Below, one piece after another: positions 8,632 through 16,664 of a stretch of 51,681 bases of DNA. The notes beneath the pieces are model-generated. The model worked only from the letters and a program-made list of their open reading frames with translations, was not told the origin of the DNA and did not search any database. The position numbers and the translations under genes are program-made. The stretch comes from JBFKQC01 sp041627895 (lineage in GTDB: Bacteria; Pseudomonadota; Alphaproteobacteria; Rhodobacterales; Rhodobacteraceae): the NCBI GenBank assembly GCA_041627895.1, contig JBFKQC010000021.1:1-51681 (forward strand), read 5' to 3'. Position 1 is the first letter of the stretch, and every line of letters begins with the position of its first letter.

Positions 8632-10145
8632 GCGGCTTCCCCTGCCATCAACAACCCCAGCGCCTCGCGGTCGCGGCTGTCGGCCTCCTTCAATTCGCCG
8701 TCATGGATCACCATGACACGATCGGCGAGGGTCAGAATCTCGTCCAGGTCTTCGGAAATCAGAACCACGCCGGCGCCGCGTGACCGGGCTTCCAGCAGGC
8801 GACGTGCGACCTCGGCCGCCGCGCCCATGTCCAGCCCGCGCGTGGGCTGGTTCGCCAGGATCAGCTTCGGCTGCTGCTCGAACACGCGTGCCAGGATGAG
8901 TTTCTGGATGTTTCCCCCCGACAAAAGCCGGGCCGCGGCCTGACTGCCGGGGCCGCGCACGTCGAACTCTCGGCAAAGCCGCTTGGCGTGGGACAGTATC
9001 GCGTCCCGCCGAAGCATCCCGCGTCTTTGCACTTCCGCGTCGCCAAGGCGCTCGATGACAAGGTTTTCGGCCACGGACATCGCGCCGACGATGCCGTCAC
9101 GGTGGCGGTCTTCCGGAATCCGTCCCACCCTTGCCGCAATCATCGCCGCGGGTTCGAACCGGGTGATCCGGGTTCCTTGGATAGACACGGTGCCCGCGGT
9201 TGGGCGTACGGTGCCGGATATCACGCCCGCCAAAGCGACCTGGCCGTTTCCCGATATGCCGGCAATGCCAAGAATTTCCCCCTCGCGAACCGCCAGGTCG
9301 ACGCGGTCCAGACTGTCACGGCGCGACCTGCCAGGGACCGAGACCTTTTCGAGTTGAATGATCGGGGCTCCGGGTGCGCGCGCCTCCCGCCGTGCCTCGG
9401 GCGTATCGGCACCGACCATCATTCGCGCGATTCTGCGCTCGTCGGCATCCTTGGTTGCGATCTCGCCGACCTTTTCGCCGTGCCGCAGGACGGCGATACG
9501 ATGCGAGAAGGCCAGAACCTCGCGCAGTTTGTGCGAGATGAAGATGACCGAAAGCCCGTCGCGCGTCATGGCGCCGATGTTCTCGAACAGCATGTCCGCC
9601 TCTTGCGGGGTCAGCACCGCTGTCGGTTCGTCCAGCACCAGGACGTTTACGTCGCGATAGAGCGCCTTGAGGATCTCGACGCGCTGGCGTTCGCCCACCG
9701 TCAACCGGCCGACCGGCACGTCGAGCGGGGCGGACAAGCCGCTGCTTGCCATGATCCGGTGCACCTTGTCGCGCGCCGCCGGCTTGTCGCGGCGGACCTT
9801 CAGCAGCGGTTCGGCGCCAAGCATGATGTTGTCCAGCGCATCGACGTTCTCGGCAAGCGTGAAATGCTGGTGCACCATGCCGATCCCCGCCGCGATCGCG
9901 GCCTGCGGGTGGCCCAGTTGCAGCGGACGCAGCACCCCGCTCTTGTCGGCGATCTCTATGCTGCCGCTGTCCGGCATGTAGTGGCCGAACAGCATGTTCA
10001 TCAGCGTCGTCTTGCCCGCGCCATTCTCGCCCAGCAAGGCCAGCACCTCGCCCCTGAAAAGGTCCAGTGACACGTTGCTGTTGGCAACGACGGTGCCGAA
10101 CGTCTTGGACAGCCCGGCGAGGGCAAGGACTTTTTCCGCTGTCAT
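8628..10145 (-). CDS. Nucleoside/nucleobase ABC transporter ATPase with two fused ATP-binding domains
   Basis: This 505-residue ATPase has two tandem ABC domains, the arrangement of YufO and sugar type II importers. The first domain has a full Walker A (GENGAGKTT, about residue 38), a signature LTVGERQRVE and a Walker B LVLDEPTAVLTP. The second has a degenerate Walker A (GISGNGQVALAG) but a normal signature LSGGNIQKL and ANQPTRGLD in place of a standard Walker B. This asymmetry is normal for the family. It lies between the binding-protein gene (48-base gap) and the first permease (four-base overlap). It powers uptake from the cytoplasmic side. Confidence 0.92.
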   Translation of the reverse strand: MTAEKVLALAGLSKTFGTVVANSNVSLDLFRGEVLALLGENGAGKTTLMNMLFGHYMPDSGSIEIADKSGVLRPLQLGHPQAAIAAGIGMVHQHFTLAENVDALDNIMLGAEPLLKVRRDKPAARDKVHRIMASSGLSAPLDVPVGRLTVGERQRVEILKALYRDVNVLVLDEPTAVLTPQEADMLFENIGAMTRDGLSVIFISHKLREVLAFSHRIAVLRHGEKVGEIATKDADERRIARMMVGADTPEARREARAPGAPIIQLEKVSVPGRSRRDSLDRVDLAVREGEILGIAGISGNGQVALAGVISGTVRPTAGTVSIQGTRITRFEPAAMIAARVGRIPEDRHRDGIVGAMSVAENLVIERLGDAEVQRRGMLRRDAILSHAKRLCREFDVRGPGSQAAARLLSGGNIQKLILARVFEQQPKLILANQPTRGLDMGAAAEVARRLLEARSRGAGVVLISEDLDEILTLADRVMVIHDGELKEADSRDREALGLLMAGEAA

Positions 10146-10192
10146 GCGAGTGAACGGGACGGCGAAGGCCGCCGTCCCACCGGCCGTCGCGC

Positions 10193-11185
10193 CTAGCCGT
10201 CGGATTCCGGACGGTCGTCGTTGACGTTCACCCGGAACATACCGTCGAGAATCTCCTGCTCCTTAGCCTTGACCGCTTCGACGACATCGGCGGAGACAAG
10301 GCTTTCGTCCAGAACCATCGAGCCGCCCCCATAGGCCATGAAACTGTACTGGCCGTAATCGGCGGCCTCAAAGGCGCCGTTCGCCACGTGCTCGATCGCC
10401 TTGTCGATCGTCGCTTCCATGTGCCAAAGGGCCGATGCCAGGATCGTGCCGGGGTAATCTCCGGACGTATCGATCACGTTGCCGATGGCCTTGATGCCAC
10501 GCTCGACGGCGGCGTCCGAGACGCCGAAACGTTCGGCGTACATGATGTCGGCGCCCGCATCCATCATTGCGAAGGCGCTTTCCTTCGCCTTCGGCGGATC
10601 GTACCAGCTGTCGATGAAGTTCACGAGGAACTTGACGTCCGGGTTCACCGCGCGCGCGCCGTCCATGAAGGCATGCATCAGCCGGTTGACTTCGGGAATT
10701 GCATATCCGCCGACCATGCCGATCACGTTGGTTTCGGTCGCCGCCCCGGCCACCATGCCGGTCAGGTAGGACGGCTCGTGGATCCAGTTGTCGAAGACCG
10801 AAAAGTTCGGCGCCACGGGCCCGAATGACGAACCCATCAGGAATGCGGTTTCGGGGTAGTCCTTGGCAACCTTTCGCGCCGCCCGTTCAAGCCCGAATAC
10901 CTCACCCACGATCAGCTGCTGACCCTGCTCGGCATATTCACGCATCACCCGCTCGTAGTCGGTGTTGGCCACGTTCTCCGAGAAGACATAGTCGATTTCG
11001 CCCCGTTCGGCGGCGGTGTTCAGCGCCTTGTGAATCCGGCTGATCCACTGCTGCTCGACCGGCAGCGTGTAGATCGCCGCAACCTTGACCTTCTCGGCCG
11101 CGGCGATGCCGGCCGTCGCCAGGAATCCAAGGCCCGCGGCCGCGGCCAATACGATTCTGCGGGTGACGTTTTTCGCGTGTCCCAT
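10193..11185 (-). CDS. BMP family periplasmic substrate-binding protein of the ABC importer
   Basis: This 330-residue extracytoplasmic binding protein belongs to the basic membrane protein (BMP/PnrA-like) family, whose studied members bind nucleosides or bases. ATG 11185 is favoured: GGGAGA lies about eight bases upstream and a signal peptide with a twin-arginine pair (TRRIVLAAAAG) follows, with likely cleavage after IAAA. There is no lipobox cysteine, so it should be soluble in the periplasm, unlike PnrA lipoproteins. The family segment GMVAGAATETNVIGMVGG and the order binding protein, ATPase, permease, permease match BMP systems. A RutR-like operator lies about 41 bases upstream of the start. 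It is the first gene of the operon. Confidence 0.9.
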   Translation of the reverse strand: MGHAKNVTRRIVLAAAAGLGFLATAGIAAAEKVKVAAIYTLPVEQQWISRIHKALNTAAERGEIDYVFSENVANTDYERVMREYAEQGQQLIVGEVFGLERAARKVAKDYPETAFLMGSSFGPVAPNFSVFDNWIHEPSYLTGMVAGAATETNVIGMVGGYAIPEVNRLMHAFMDGARAVNPDVKFLVNFIDSWYDPPKAKESAFAMMDAGADIMYAERFGVSDAAVERGIKAIGNVIDTSGDYPGTILASALWHMEATIDKAIEHVANGAFEAADYGQYSFMAYGGGSMVLDESLVSADVVEAVKAKEQEILDGMFRVNVNDDRPESDG

Positions 11186-11224
11186 CGTGCTCTCCCTGAT
11201 TGTTGGCGATGACTCCATGGTAAT

Positions 11225-11240
11225 ATGACCACGCGGTCAA
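11225..11240 (-). promoter_or_regulatory. RutR-like palindromic operator upstream of the BMP importer/deaminase operon
   Basis: The plus strand reads ATGACCACGCGGTCAA: TGACC and GGTCA half-sites around a four-base centre (11226-11239). The E. coli RutR consensus as I recall it is TTGACCAnnTGGTCAA, and 12 of its 14 fixed positions match. RutR is a TetR-family regulator that senses uracil and thymine and controls pyrimidine catabolism. The site lies 41 bases before the first gene of the operon and after the stop of the HAD gene, where an operator would be expected. I could not place the -35 and -10 boxes with confidence. Other TetR or GntR regulators bind similar palindromes. Confidence 0.5.
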
Positions 11241-11320
11241 GTTTGATTTCGTCCTGCGGGTGGATTTGACGGCCAAGGCACGGCGGCCCGCTGTGGTGGC
11301 GGGCCAGGGCCTCGCGCCGC

Positions 11321-11983
11321 TCAAATCAGGCCGATCGACCTGGCGCCGGAAACGATGTCGGGGGCGATGACATGGCCGAGCCGCCGCGTCTCCGCCGCGG
11401 GCTGGATCAGATCAGGAACCTGGACCGTCTTCAGTCCCGCCGCCAGCGCGGCGCGTACACCGATATCCGAGTCCTCGAACGCTGCCGTACGCGACGCTGC
11501 CGTACCAAGCAAGCGCGTGGCCGCGACGTAGATATCGGGCGCGGGCTTTCCGTTCACCACCTGATCGCCACCGACGACCGCGGTGAAGAACTTGGCCAAG
11601 CCAACCCGCTCGATGCGCTTGGTGGCGGACCGTGAGTTGGAATTTGTGGCGACGGCCAGGCACGTCCCGATGCCATATAAGTGCTCGCAAAGTTTCGCGA
11701 CGCCTGGTTTGAGCGGGACCAGGCGCTGGAAGAGCGAGGCGATTTCCCGGTTCCAGGCGTCCAGGAAGACGCCGGCGGGCGTGGCCGGTTGCAGGCAGGC
11801 TTCCAGCCGGGATTGCAGATTCCGCCGATTGTGGCCGACCAGCGCAAGGTAGGTATCGGCGGGCAACGTCAGGCCGAGCATCGCCTGGGTCCGGTTGAAT
11901 GCCTCCAGATACACCCGCTCTGAATCGAGAAGCAGGCCGTCGAGATCGAAGACAACTGCATCGAAGGACGTGTCAGCTTCCAC
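11321..11983 (-). CDS. HAD superfamily hydrolase, subfamily IA (phosphatase/phosphoglucomutase-like)
   Basis: This 220-residue cytoplasmic hydrolase has all HAD landmarks: motif I FDLDGLLLDSE with nucleophile D13 and acid/base D15, motif II in VATNSNS, the lysine of motif III in NGKPAPDIY, and an acidic motif IV in AFEDSDIGVRAA. The helical cap between motifs I and II is the type seen in sugar-phosphate phosphatases and beta-phosphoglucomutase relatives. The start is GTG at 11983, with GAGGGG just upstream; the nearby ATG is out of frame. It lies upstream of the importer operon on the same strand, but the operator in the intervening 135 bases suggests the importer has its own promoter. The substrate is unknown; a nucleotide phosphatase role would fit the neighbours but is not shown. 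Confidence 0.85.
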   Translation of the reverse strand: MEADTSFDAVVFDLDGLLLDSERVYLEAFNRTQAMLGLTLPADTYLALVGHNRRNLQSRLEACLQPATPAGVFLDAWNREIASLFQRLVPLKPGVAKLCEHLYGIGTCLAVATNSNSRSATKRIERVGLAKFFTAVVGGDQVVNGKPAPDIYVAATRLLGTAASRTAAFEDSDIGVRAALAAGLKTVQVPDLIQPAAETRRLGHVIAPDIVSGARSIGLI

Positions 11984-12058
11984 GCATCACCCCTCATCTC
12001 GTGTCGCAGCAAAATTCCGGTCAGCGTGCCATTGGCCCGAACGGTATTGATCGGCAGA

Positions 12059-12588
12059 CTAGGTCACCGACTCATAAACGCGCAACCAGATGCGTGTTGC
12101 GGCGAGTTTGACGAGGGCGAGGAAGTTGGCGTCGTGTTTCTCGTATCGGGTTGCGATGGCCCTGCAATGCTTGGGCTTTGAGAAAAAGCGCTCGATCCGT
12201 TTGCGCCGCCTGCAGGCGTCGCGGTCGAGGGGCGGCGGCGCGGACCGGCGCGGGATAGGTCGGATGACCGCTCTCGCGCCGATGCTGGCGAGGTGGTCGC
12301 GCAGGCGGTTGCTGTCATAGGCGGCATCGGCGAGCAGGGTCTGGCCCGATCCGACCGTGGCCAGCATGTCTTCGGCCGAGCGCCCGTCATGCGCCTGCCC
12401 TGCGGTCAGCTTCAGCGTGATTGGCAGGCCGCGCGCGCCGGTGACGGCGTGGAGCTTGGTGGTCAGGCCGCCCCGCTTACACAGCGAACGACCGCGGAAT
12501 TTCCACCACGTCCTCGGACACTAACCTTGTTTGGCAAAAGCGGTTCGATGACCGACCACTCGAAATGTTCGTAACGGCGCTGCCTCAT
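12059..12588 (-). pseudogene. IS5-family transposase, N- and C-terminal pieces joined by a deletion
   Basis: Reading leftwards, ATG 12588 opens the typical N-terminus RRYEHFEWSVIEPLLPNK. The frame then becomes unrelated and stops at 12463. From 12478 another frame gives KRGGLTTKLHAVTGARG, then LTAGQAHDGRSAEDML, and ends with KRIERFFSKPKHCRAIATRY up to TAG at 12059-12061. This C-terminal half carries the DDE-type strand ADAAYDS and the conserved R-x3-E helix (RKRIERFF). About 250 bases normally encoding the middle, including the first catalytic Asp region, are absent. The stop codon uses the flanking CTAG. The gene cannot make an active transposase. Confidence 0.8.
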
Positions 12589-12661
12589 GCTGCACTCCTC
12601 TTTTCCAGGAGTGAATCAGCAATCGCAATGAACGGCTACCCTTTTATGAGTGCTGACCTAG
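12059..12661 (-). mobile_element. Internally deleted IS5-family (IS427-like) insertion sequence remnant
   Basis: A transposase remnant sits between imperfect terminal inverted repeats. The left end reads GTCACCGACTCATAAA (from 12063), and the right end, reverse complemented, reads GTCAGCACTCATAAAA (from 12657). The ends match except for one base missing on the right and one substitution. Both ends are bordered by CTAG (12059-12062 and 12658-12661), consistent with a target-site duplication at the CTAG/TA targets used by IS5 relatives. The element is about 600 bases instead of the usual 830-870, because the middle of the transposase gene is missing. It should be immobile unless helped in trans. 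Confidence 0.75.
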
Positions 12662-13093
12662 CCGAAATGCTCGCGACCACAATGACATCCGACAGATCAC
12701 GCGCTGCATCGATCGAAGGAAACTGTTTTGCCGATCCAGGATAATCAACGTGTTCGGACCATTTAGGACGGTCATCTCGCGGACTTGGCGAACGGCCGCA
12801 CCCACCCTAGGCGAAGTCCGCCACGGTCACGTAGCGCGGATAGCAGCTATACGCACCAAACGGGTGGGTGGCAGGATCGTCCGCTCCCTTCCGGTTCGGG
12901 CGGTACGCAGCGAACGTTCAGTCTGGATTCAGCGCCTCATCGCAGAGTTCAATGACCGCTTCGGCGAAATGAGCCGCATTGCAGCAAAAGGCTTGCCGCA
13001 GATGCGAAGGATTGCTGCGTGCGCGGTAGCCGCGCCTGCAAATGTCGGCACCGTCCGCTTACGGGGCATTCGGATCGCGCGACCGTCGCTTCG
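12662..13093. other. Gene-poor, decayed-looking stretch beside the IS remnant
   Basis: No gene here can be supported. One open frame of 115 codons (12750-13097, plus strand) has a low-complexity Arg/Ala-rich translation, no good ribosome site and no recognisable domain. The sequence contains several related fragments resembling a degenerate repeat around GTCCGCT or GACCGCT, at about 12820, 12877, 12953 and 13050. Fragments of this kind are, from memory, frequent in intergenic DNA of Rhodobacterales. Base composition is less GC-rich than in neighbouring genes. The region probably holds residues of old insertions. Confidence 0.45.
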
Positions 13094-13417
13094 TTAAATC
13101 GAAAAACTCGTCCCGCAGCCGCAGGACGAGGTGGCGTTCGGGTTGTCGATGACGAAGCGCGCGCCGATCAGTTCCTCGGAAAAGTCGATCGTGGCGTCGG
13201 CCAGGAACGGCAGCGAGACGCTGTCGACCACGACCCGTTCGCCCGCGCCTTCCAGCACCAGGTCGTCCTCGGACGGCTCGTCCAGCGCGATCTCGTACTG
13301 AAATCCGGAACAGCCGCCGCCCTCGACCGCGACGCGCAGCGCCTTGCCATCGGCCGCGGCGCCGATCTCGGCGAGGCGGGCGAAGGCACGTTGCGTGACC
13401 TTGGGCGGCAGAAGCAT
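13094..13417 (-). CDS. erpA: A-type iron-sulfur carrier protein (HesB/IscA/ErpA family)
   Basis: This 107-residue cytoplasmic protein has the three invariant cysteines of A-type carriers: C36 in GGGCSGFQY, and C99 and C101 in the C-terminal SSCGCGTSF. It takes up Fe-S clusters from the assembly scaffold and hands them to apo-enzymes; LipA, encoded later in this window, is a known type of client. ATG 13417 is chosen because the family starts close to MxxPPKVTQRA; upstream extension would add 39 non-conserved residues. It is divergent from dgt, with 104 bases between the starts. ErpA, IscA and SufA are hard to separate from sequence alone, so the symbol is tentative. Confidence 0.88.
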   Translation of the reverse strand: MLLPPKVTQRAFARLAEIGAAADGKALRVAVEGGGCSGFQYEIALDEPSEDDLVLEGAGERVVVDSVSLPFLADATIDFSEELIGARFVIDNPNATSSCGCGTSFSI

Positions 13418-13521
13418 GCGCGGACTCCGGCGTTTCGTCTGGCGGGCAAAGCGAATATATGGGTGCCGGGACAGGGCGGCAAGAACCGGGCCGCAACAAC
13501 TGGACGACAAGGACGGGCGGG

Positions 13522-14661
13522 ATGCTGCAGCCATACGCCGCGCGCGAAGAGGCCTCGCGCGGGCGGCTATACCCGGAAGAGGACAGCCTGTTCCGGTCGT
13601 GCTTTCAGCGCGACCGCGACCGGATCATCCATGCCAGCGCCTTCCGGCGGCTGAAGCACAAGACCCAGGTCTTCATCGAGCACGAGGGCGACTATTACCG
13701 CACCCGGCTGACGCACTCGATCGAGGTGGCGCAGGTGGCGCGCACCATCGCCGGCGCGCTGGGGCTGAACCCGGACCTGACCGAGGCGGTGGCGCTGGCG
13801 CACGATCTGGGCCATCCGCCCTTCGGCCATACCGGCGAGGAGGCGCTGCAGCGGCTGATGGCGCCCTATGGCGGCTTCGACCACAACGCCCAGGCGATCC
13901 GTATCGTGACCTCGCTGGAACGCCATTACGCCGAGTTCGACGGCCTGAACCTGACCTGGGAAGCCCTTGAAGGCATTGCGAAACACAACGGTCCCGTGAC
14001 CGGCGACATCCCCTATGCGCTGGCCGAGTACAACGCCCGGCACGACCTGGAGCTTGACACCCATGCCTCGATCGAGGCGCAGGTGGCCGCGCTGGCCGAC
14101 GATGTGGCCTATAACAGCCACGATCTGCATGACGGGCTTCGGGCAGAGCTGTTTTCCACCGACGAACTGGCCGAGCTGCCGCTCTTGGGGGCGTGCTTCG
14201 CGCGGGTCGACGAGCGCTATCCGGGGCTGAACTATTACCGCCGCCGGCACGAGGCGCTGCGGCGCTTCTTCGGGTTGCTGGTCGAGGACGTGATCGTGCA
14301 GGCCGGCACGCGGCTGGCCGAGCTGCAGCCCGAGACCGCCATGGACATCCGCCGCGCCGGGCGGCCGATGGTGCGGTTTTCCGGCGAGATCTGGCAGCAG
14401 CTGCGGGTGATCCGCGAGTTCCTGTTCCACCGCATGTACCGCGCGCCGGACGTGGTGCGGATGCGCAGGAAGGTGACCCGGGCGGTCGACGGCCTGTTTC
14501 CGCTGTTCATGGCCGACACCGAGCTGTTGCCCAAGCAATGGCGCAAGGACGTGGCCGAGGCCGCGGACGAGACCGCGCTGGCCCGGATCGTCTGCGACTA
14601 CATCTCGGGCATGACCGACCGCTTCGCGCTGCAGGAATGGAAGCGGCTGAAAGCCGGGTAA
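13522..14661 (+). CDS. dgt: Deoxyguanosinetriphosphate triphosphohydrolase-like protein (HD domain)
   Basis: This 379-residue HD-domain dNTP triphosphohydrolase releases triphosphate from dNTPs and helps balance DNA precursors. The metal motif is clear: H in RTRLTHSIEVAQ, HD in ALAHDLGHPPFGHTGEE, and the downstream D in DDVAYNSHDLHDGL. FRRLKHKTQVF near residue 40 is also a family marker. The start at ATG 13522 gives the usual N-terminus ending in RDRDRIIHASAFRRL; a frame extension upstream would overlap the divergent erpA promoter. The gene ends in a terminator-like repeat that already begins in its last codons. This is the shorter, type-2 family form common in alphaproteobacteria. Confidence 0.9.
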   Translation: MLQPYAAREEASRGRLYPEEDSLFRSCFQRDRDRIIHASAFRRLKHKTQVFIEHEGDYYRTRLTHSIEVAQVARTIAGALGLNPDLTEAVALAHDLGHPPFGHTGEEALQRLMAPYGGFDHNAQAIRIVTSLERHYAEFDGLNLTWEALEGIAKHNGPVTGDIPYALAEYNARHDLELDTHASIEAQVAALADDVAYNSHDLHDGLRAELFSTDELAELPLLGACFARVDERYPGLNYYRRRHEALRRFFGLLVEDVIVQAGTRLAELQPETAMDIRRAGRPMVRFSGEIWQQLRVIREFLFHRMYRAPDVVRMRRKVTRAVDGLFPLFMADTELLPKQWRKDVAEAADETALARIVCDYISGMTDRFALQEWKRLKAG

Positions 14662-14720
14662 AGCCTGCCGAAATGTGCGCTTCCGCGCGCTCTTTTCGCA
14701 GCCAGTGGCGGGGCGACGCG
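14653..14720 (+). repeat. Dispersed terminator-like repeat, copy 1 (after dgt)
   Basis: About 67 bases, starting in the last codons of dgt, align with 20284-20350. They share the exact 20-mer GCGCTTCCGCGCGCTCTTTT (14677-14696 here), a GCCGGG start and a GGCGACGCG end. The core can fold as GCGC-ttccgc-GCGC followed by a T run, a weak rho-independent terminator placed correctly after dgt. The stem is two base pairs shorter than in copy 2. Confidence 0.6.
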
Positions 14721-14862
14721 CCAAATCGACCGCGCCGTATGCGGCTGCCGGTGCGCCATGCGCATTTTCGACGAGAAGAAGCCGGGGACCGGCGCCGCCC
14801 GCCCGGCGTTGACGCGGGAGGCGGGCGTGGTAAACCGCGCCGCGACGACAGACGGGTGAGCC

Positions 14863-16581
14863 ATGAACCTTTTCACCGAAATCCGCGGCCTCGTGGTCGC
14901 CGAACTGGACGCGCTGGCGCGGGACGGCGTTCTGCCGGCGGGGCTGGACCTTGCGGGCGTCGCGGTCGAGCCGCCGCGCGACGCGGCGCATGGCGACATG
15001 GCGACCAACGCGGCGATGGTGCTGGCCAAGCCCGCCGGGAAGAAACCGCGCGAGATCGCCGAGGCGCTGGCGGACCGGCTGGCCGCGGACGACCGGATCG
15101 AGGTGGCCGAGGTCGCGGGCCCCGGGTTCCTGAACCTGCGCCTGGCGGGTTCGGTCTGGCGGGGCGTGGTCGAGACCGCGCTGGCCGATCCGGACTTTGG
15201 CCGTTCGGCGATGGGCGAGGGGCAGCGAATCAACGTCGAATACGTCTCGGCCAACCCCACCGGGCCCTTGCACGTGGGCCACACGCGCGGCGCGGTCTTT
15301 GGCGACGCGCTTGCCGCGCTGCTGGATTATACGGGCTATGAGGTCACGCGCGAATATTACATCAACGACGGCGGCGCGCAGGTCGACGTGCTGGCACGGT
15401 CGGCCTACGAGCGCTACCGCGAGGCCTGCGGGCTGATCCCCGAGATCGCCGAGGGGCTCTATCCCGGCGACTACCTGGTGCCGGTGGGCGAGGCGCTGAA
15501 GGCGAAGTATGGCGATCGGTTGCTGGACAAGCCCGAGGACGACTGGCTGGAGGATATCCGCGAATTCGCCACCGCCGAAATGATGGAGATGATCCGCGCC
15601 GATCTCGCCGCGCTGGGCGTGACGATGGATGTCTATTTCTCTGAGAAGGCGCTGTACGGCACCGGGCGGATCGAGGCGGCGCTGGCCGATCTGGCCGCCA
15701 AGGGGCTGATCTACGAGGGTGTGCTGGAGCCGCCCAAGGGCAAGGTGCCCGAGGACTGGGAGCCGCGCGAGCAGACGCTGTTCCGGTCCACCGCGCATGG
15801 CGACGACGTGGACCGGCCGGTGAAGAAATCCGACGGGACCTGGACCTATTTCGCGCCCGACATCGCCTATCATTATGACAAGGTTTCCAGGGGCTTCGAC
15901 GCGCTGATTGATGTGTTCGGCGCCGATCACGGCGGCTATGTCAAGCGGATGAAGGCGGCGGTCAGCGCGCTTTCGGACGGCCGCGTGCCGCTGGACATCA
16001 AGCTGACGCAGCTGGTGCGGCTCTACAAGAACGGCGCGCCCTTCAAGATGTCGAAGCGGGCCGGCAATTTCGTCACCCTGCGCGACGTGGTCGACCAGGT
16101 GGGCGCGGACGTCACGCGCTTCGTGATGCTGACGCGCAAGAACGACGCGCCGCTGGATTTCGATTTCGACAAGGTCCTGGAGCAATCCAAGGACAACCCG
16201 GTCTTCTACGTGCAATACGCCCATGCCCGCGTGCGCTCGGTGATGCGCAAGGCGGCCGAGCAGGGCATCGCCGAGGCCGCGCCGGGGCTTGCGGACAAGG
16301 CCGAGTTCGCGGTCGCCCGCAAGCTTGCCGAATGGCCGCGGCTCGTCGAGATCGCGGCCCGCACCCACGAGCCGCACCGCGTCGCCTTCTACCTCTACGA
16401 GCTTGCCAGCGAGTTCCACGCGCTCTGGAACCGGGGCAACGACGACCCCGCCCTGCGGTTTCTGCAGGACGGCGCCCCGGGGGCCAGCGCCGAGAAAATC
16501 GCGCTGCCACGGGCCGTTGGCGTTGTTATTTCAGCCGGTCTTGGTATTCTGGGCGTGACCCCGGTCGAGGAAATGCGCTGA
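14863..16581 (+). CDS. argS: Arginine--tRNA ligase
   Basis: This 572-residue class I aminoacyl-tRNA synthetase charges tRNA-Arg. The N-terminal additional domain (about residues 1-85) is followed by ANPTGPLHVGHTRGA with the HIGH-type motif at 137-140, and by KMSKRAGN at 395-402. The C-terminal helical anticodon-binding DALR region includes NPVFYVQYAHARVRS and ends in LGILGVTPVEEMR, typical of ArgS. ATG 14863 lies behind a GGGTGAGCC stretch. An SPOR-domain gene, nagZ and scpAB follow on the same strand, an order common in Rhodobacterales. No recoding or missing motif was seen. Confidence 0.97.
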   Translation: MNLFTEIRGLVVAELDALARDGVLPAGLDLAGVAVEPPRDAAHGDMATNAAMVLAKPAGKKPREIAEALADRLAADDRIEVAEVAGPGFLNLRLAGSVWRGVVETALADPDFGRSAMGEGQRINVEYVSANPTGPLHVGHTRGAVFGDALAALLDYTGYEVTREYYINDGGAQVDVLARSAYERYREACGLIPEIAEGLYPGDYLVPVGEALKAKYGDRLLDKPEDDWLEDIREFATAEMMEMIRADLAALGVTMDVYFSEKALYGTGRIEAALADLAAKGLIYEGVLEPPKGKVPEDWEPREQTLFRSTAHGDDVDRPVKKSDGTWTYFAPDIAYHYDKVSRGFDALIDVFGADHGGYVKRMKAAVSALSDGRVPLDIKLTQLVRLYKNGAPFKMSKRAGNFVTLRDVVDQVGADVTRFVMLTRKNDAPLDFDFDKVLEQSKDNPVFYVQYAHARVRSVMRKAAEQGIAEAAPGLADKAEFAVARKLAEWPRLVEIAARTHEPHRVAFYLYELASEFHALWNRGNDDPALRFLQDGAPGASAEKIALPRAVGVVISAGLGILGVTPVEEMR

Positions 16582-16664
16582 AAACAAGCGCCCCGGCCGC
16601 CACGGGGTCTGGAGCAGGCAAGTGAGACCGGGCCCGTCCCTGGGGTTCGGGCAGTGAGGCAGAG

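Noticed and set aside
12750..13097. 115-codon open frame after the IS remnant
   Set aside because: Low-complexity Arg-rich translation, no ribosome site, no known domain, and it runs into the 3' end of erpA.
13567..16419. 950-codon open frame on the minus strand across dgt and argS
   Set aside because: It is antisense to two clear housekeeping genes, has a low-complexity Arg/His/Gln-rich translation, and long shadow frames are expected in DNA of this GC content.
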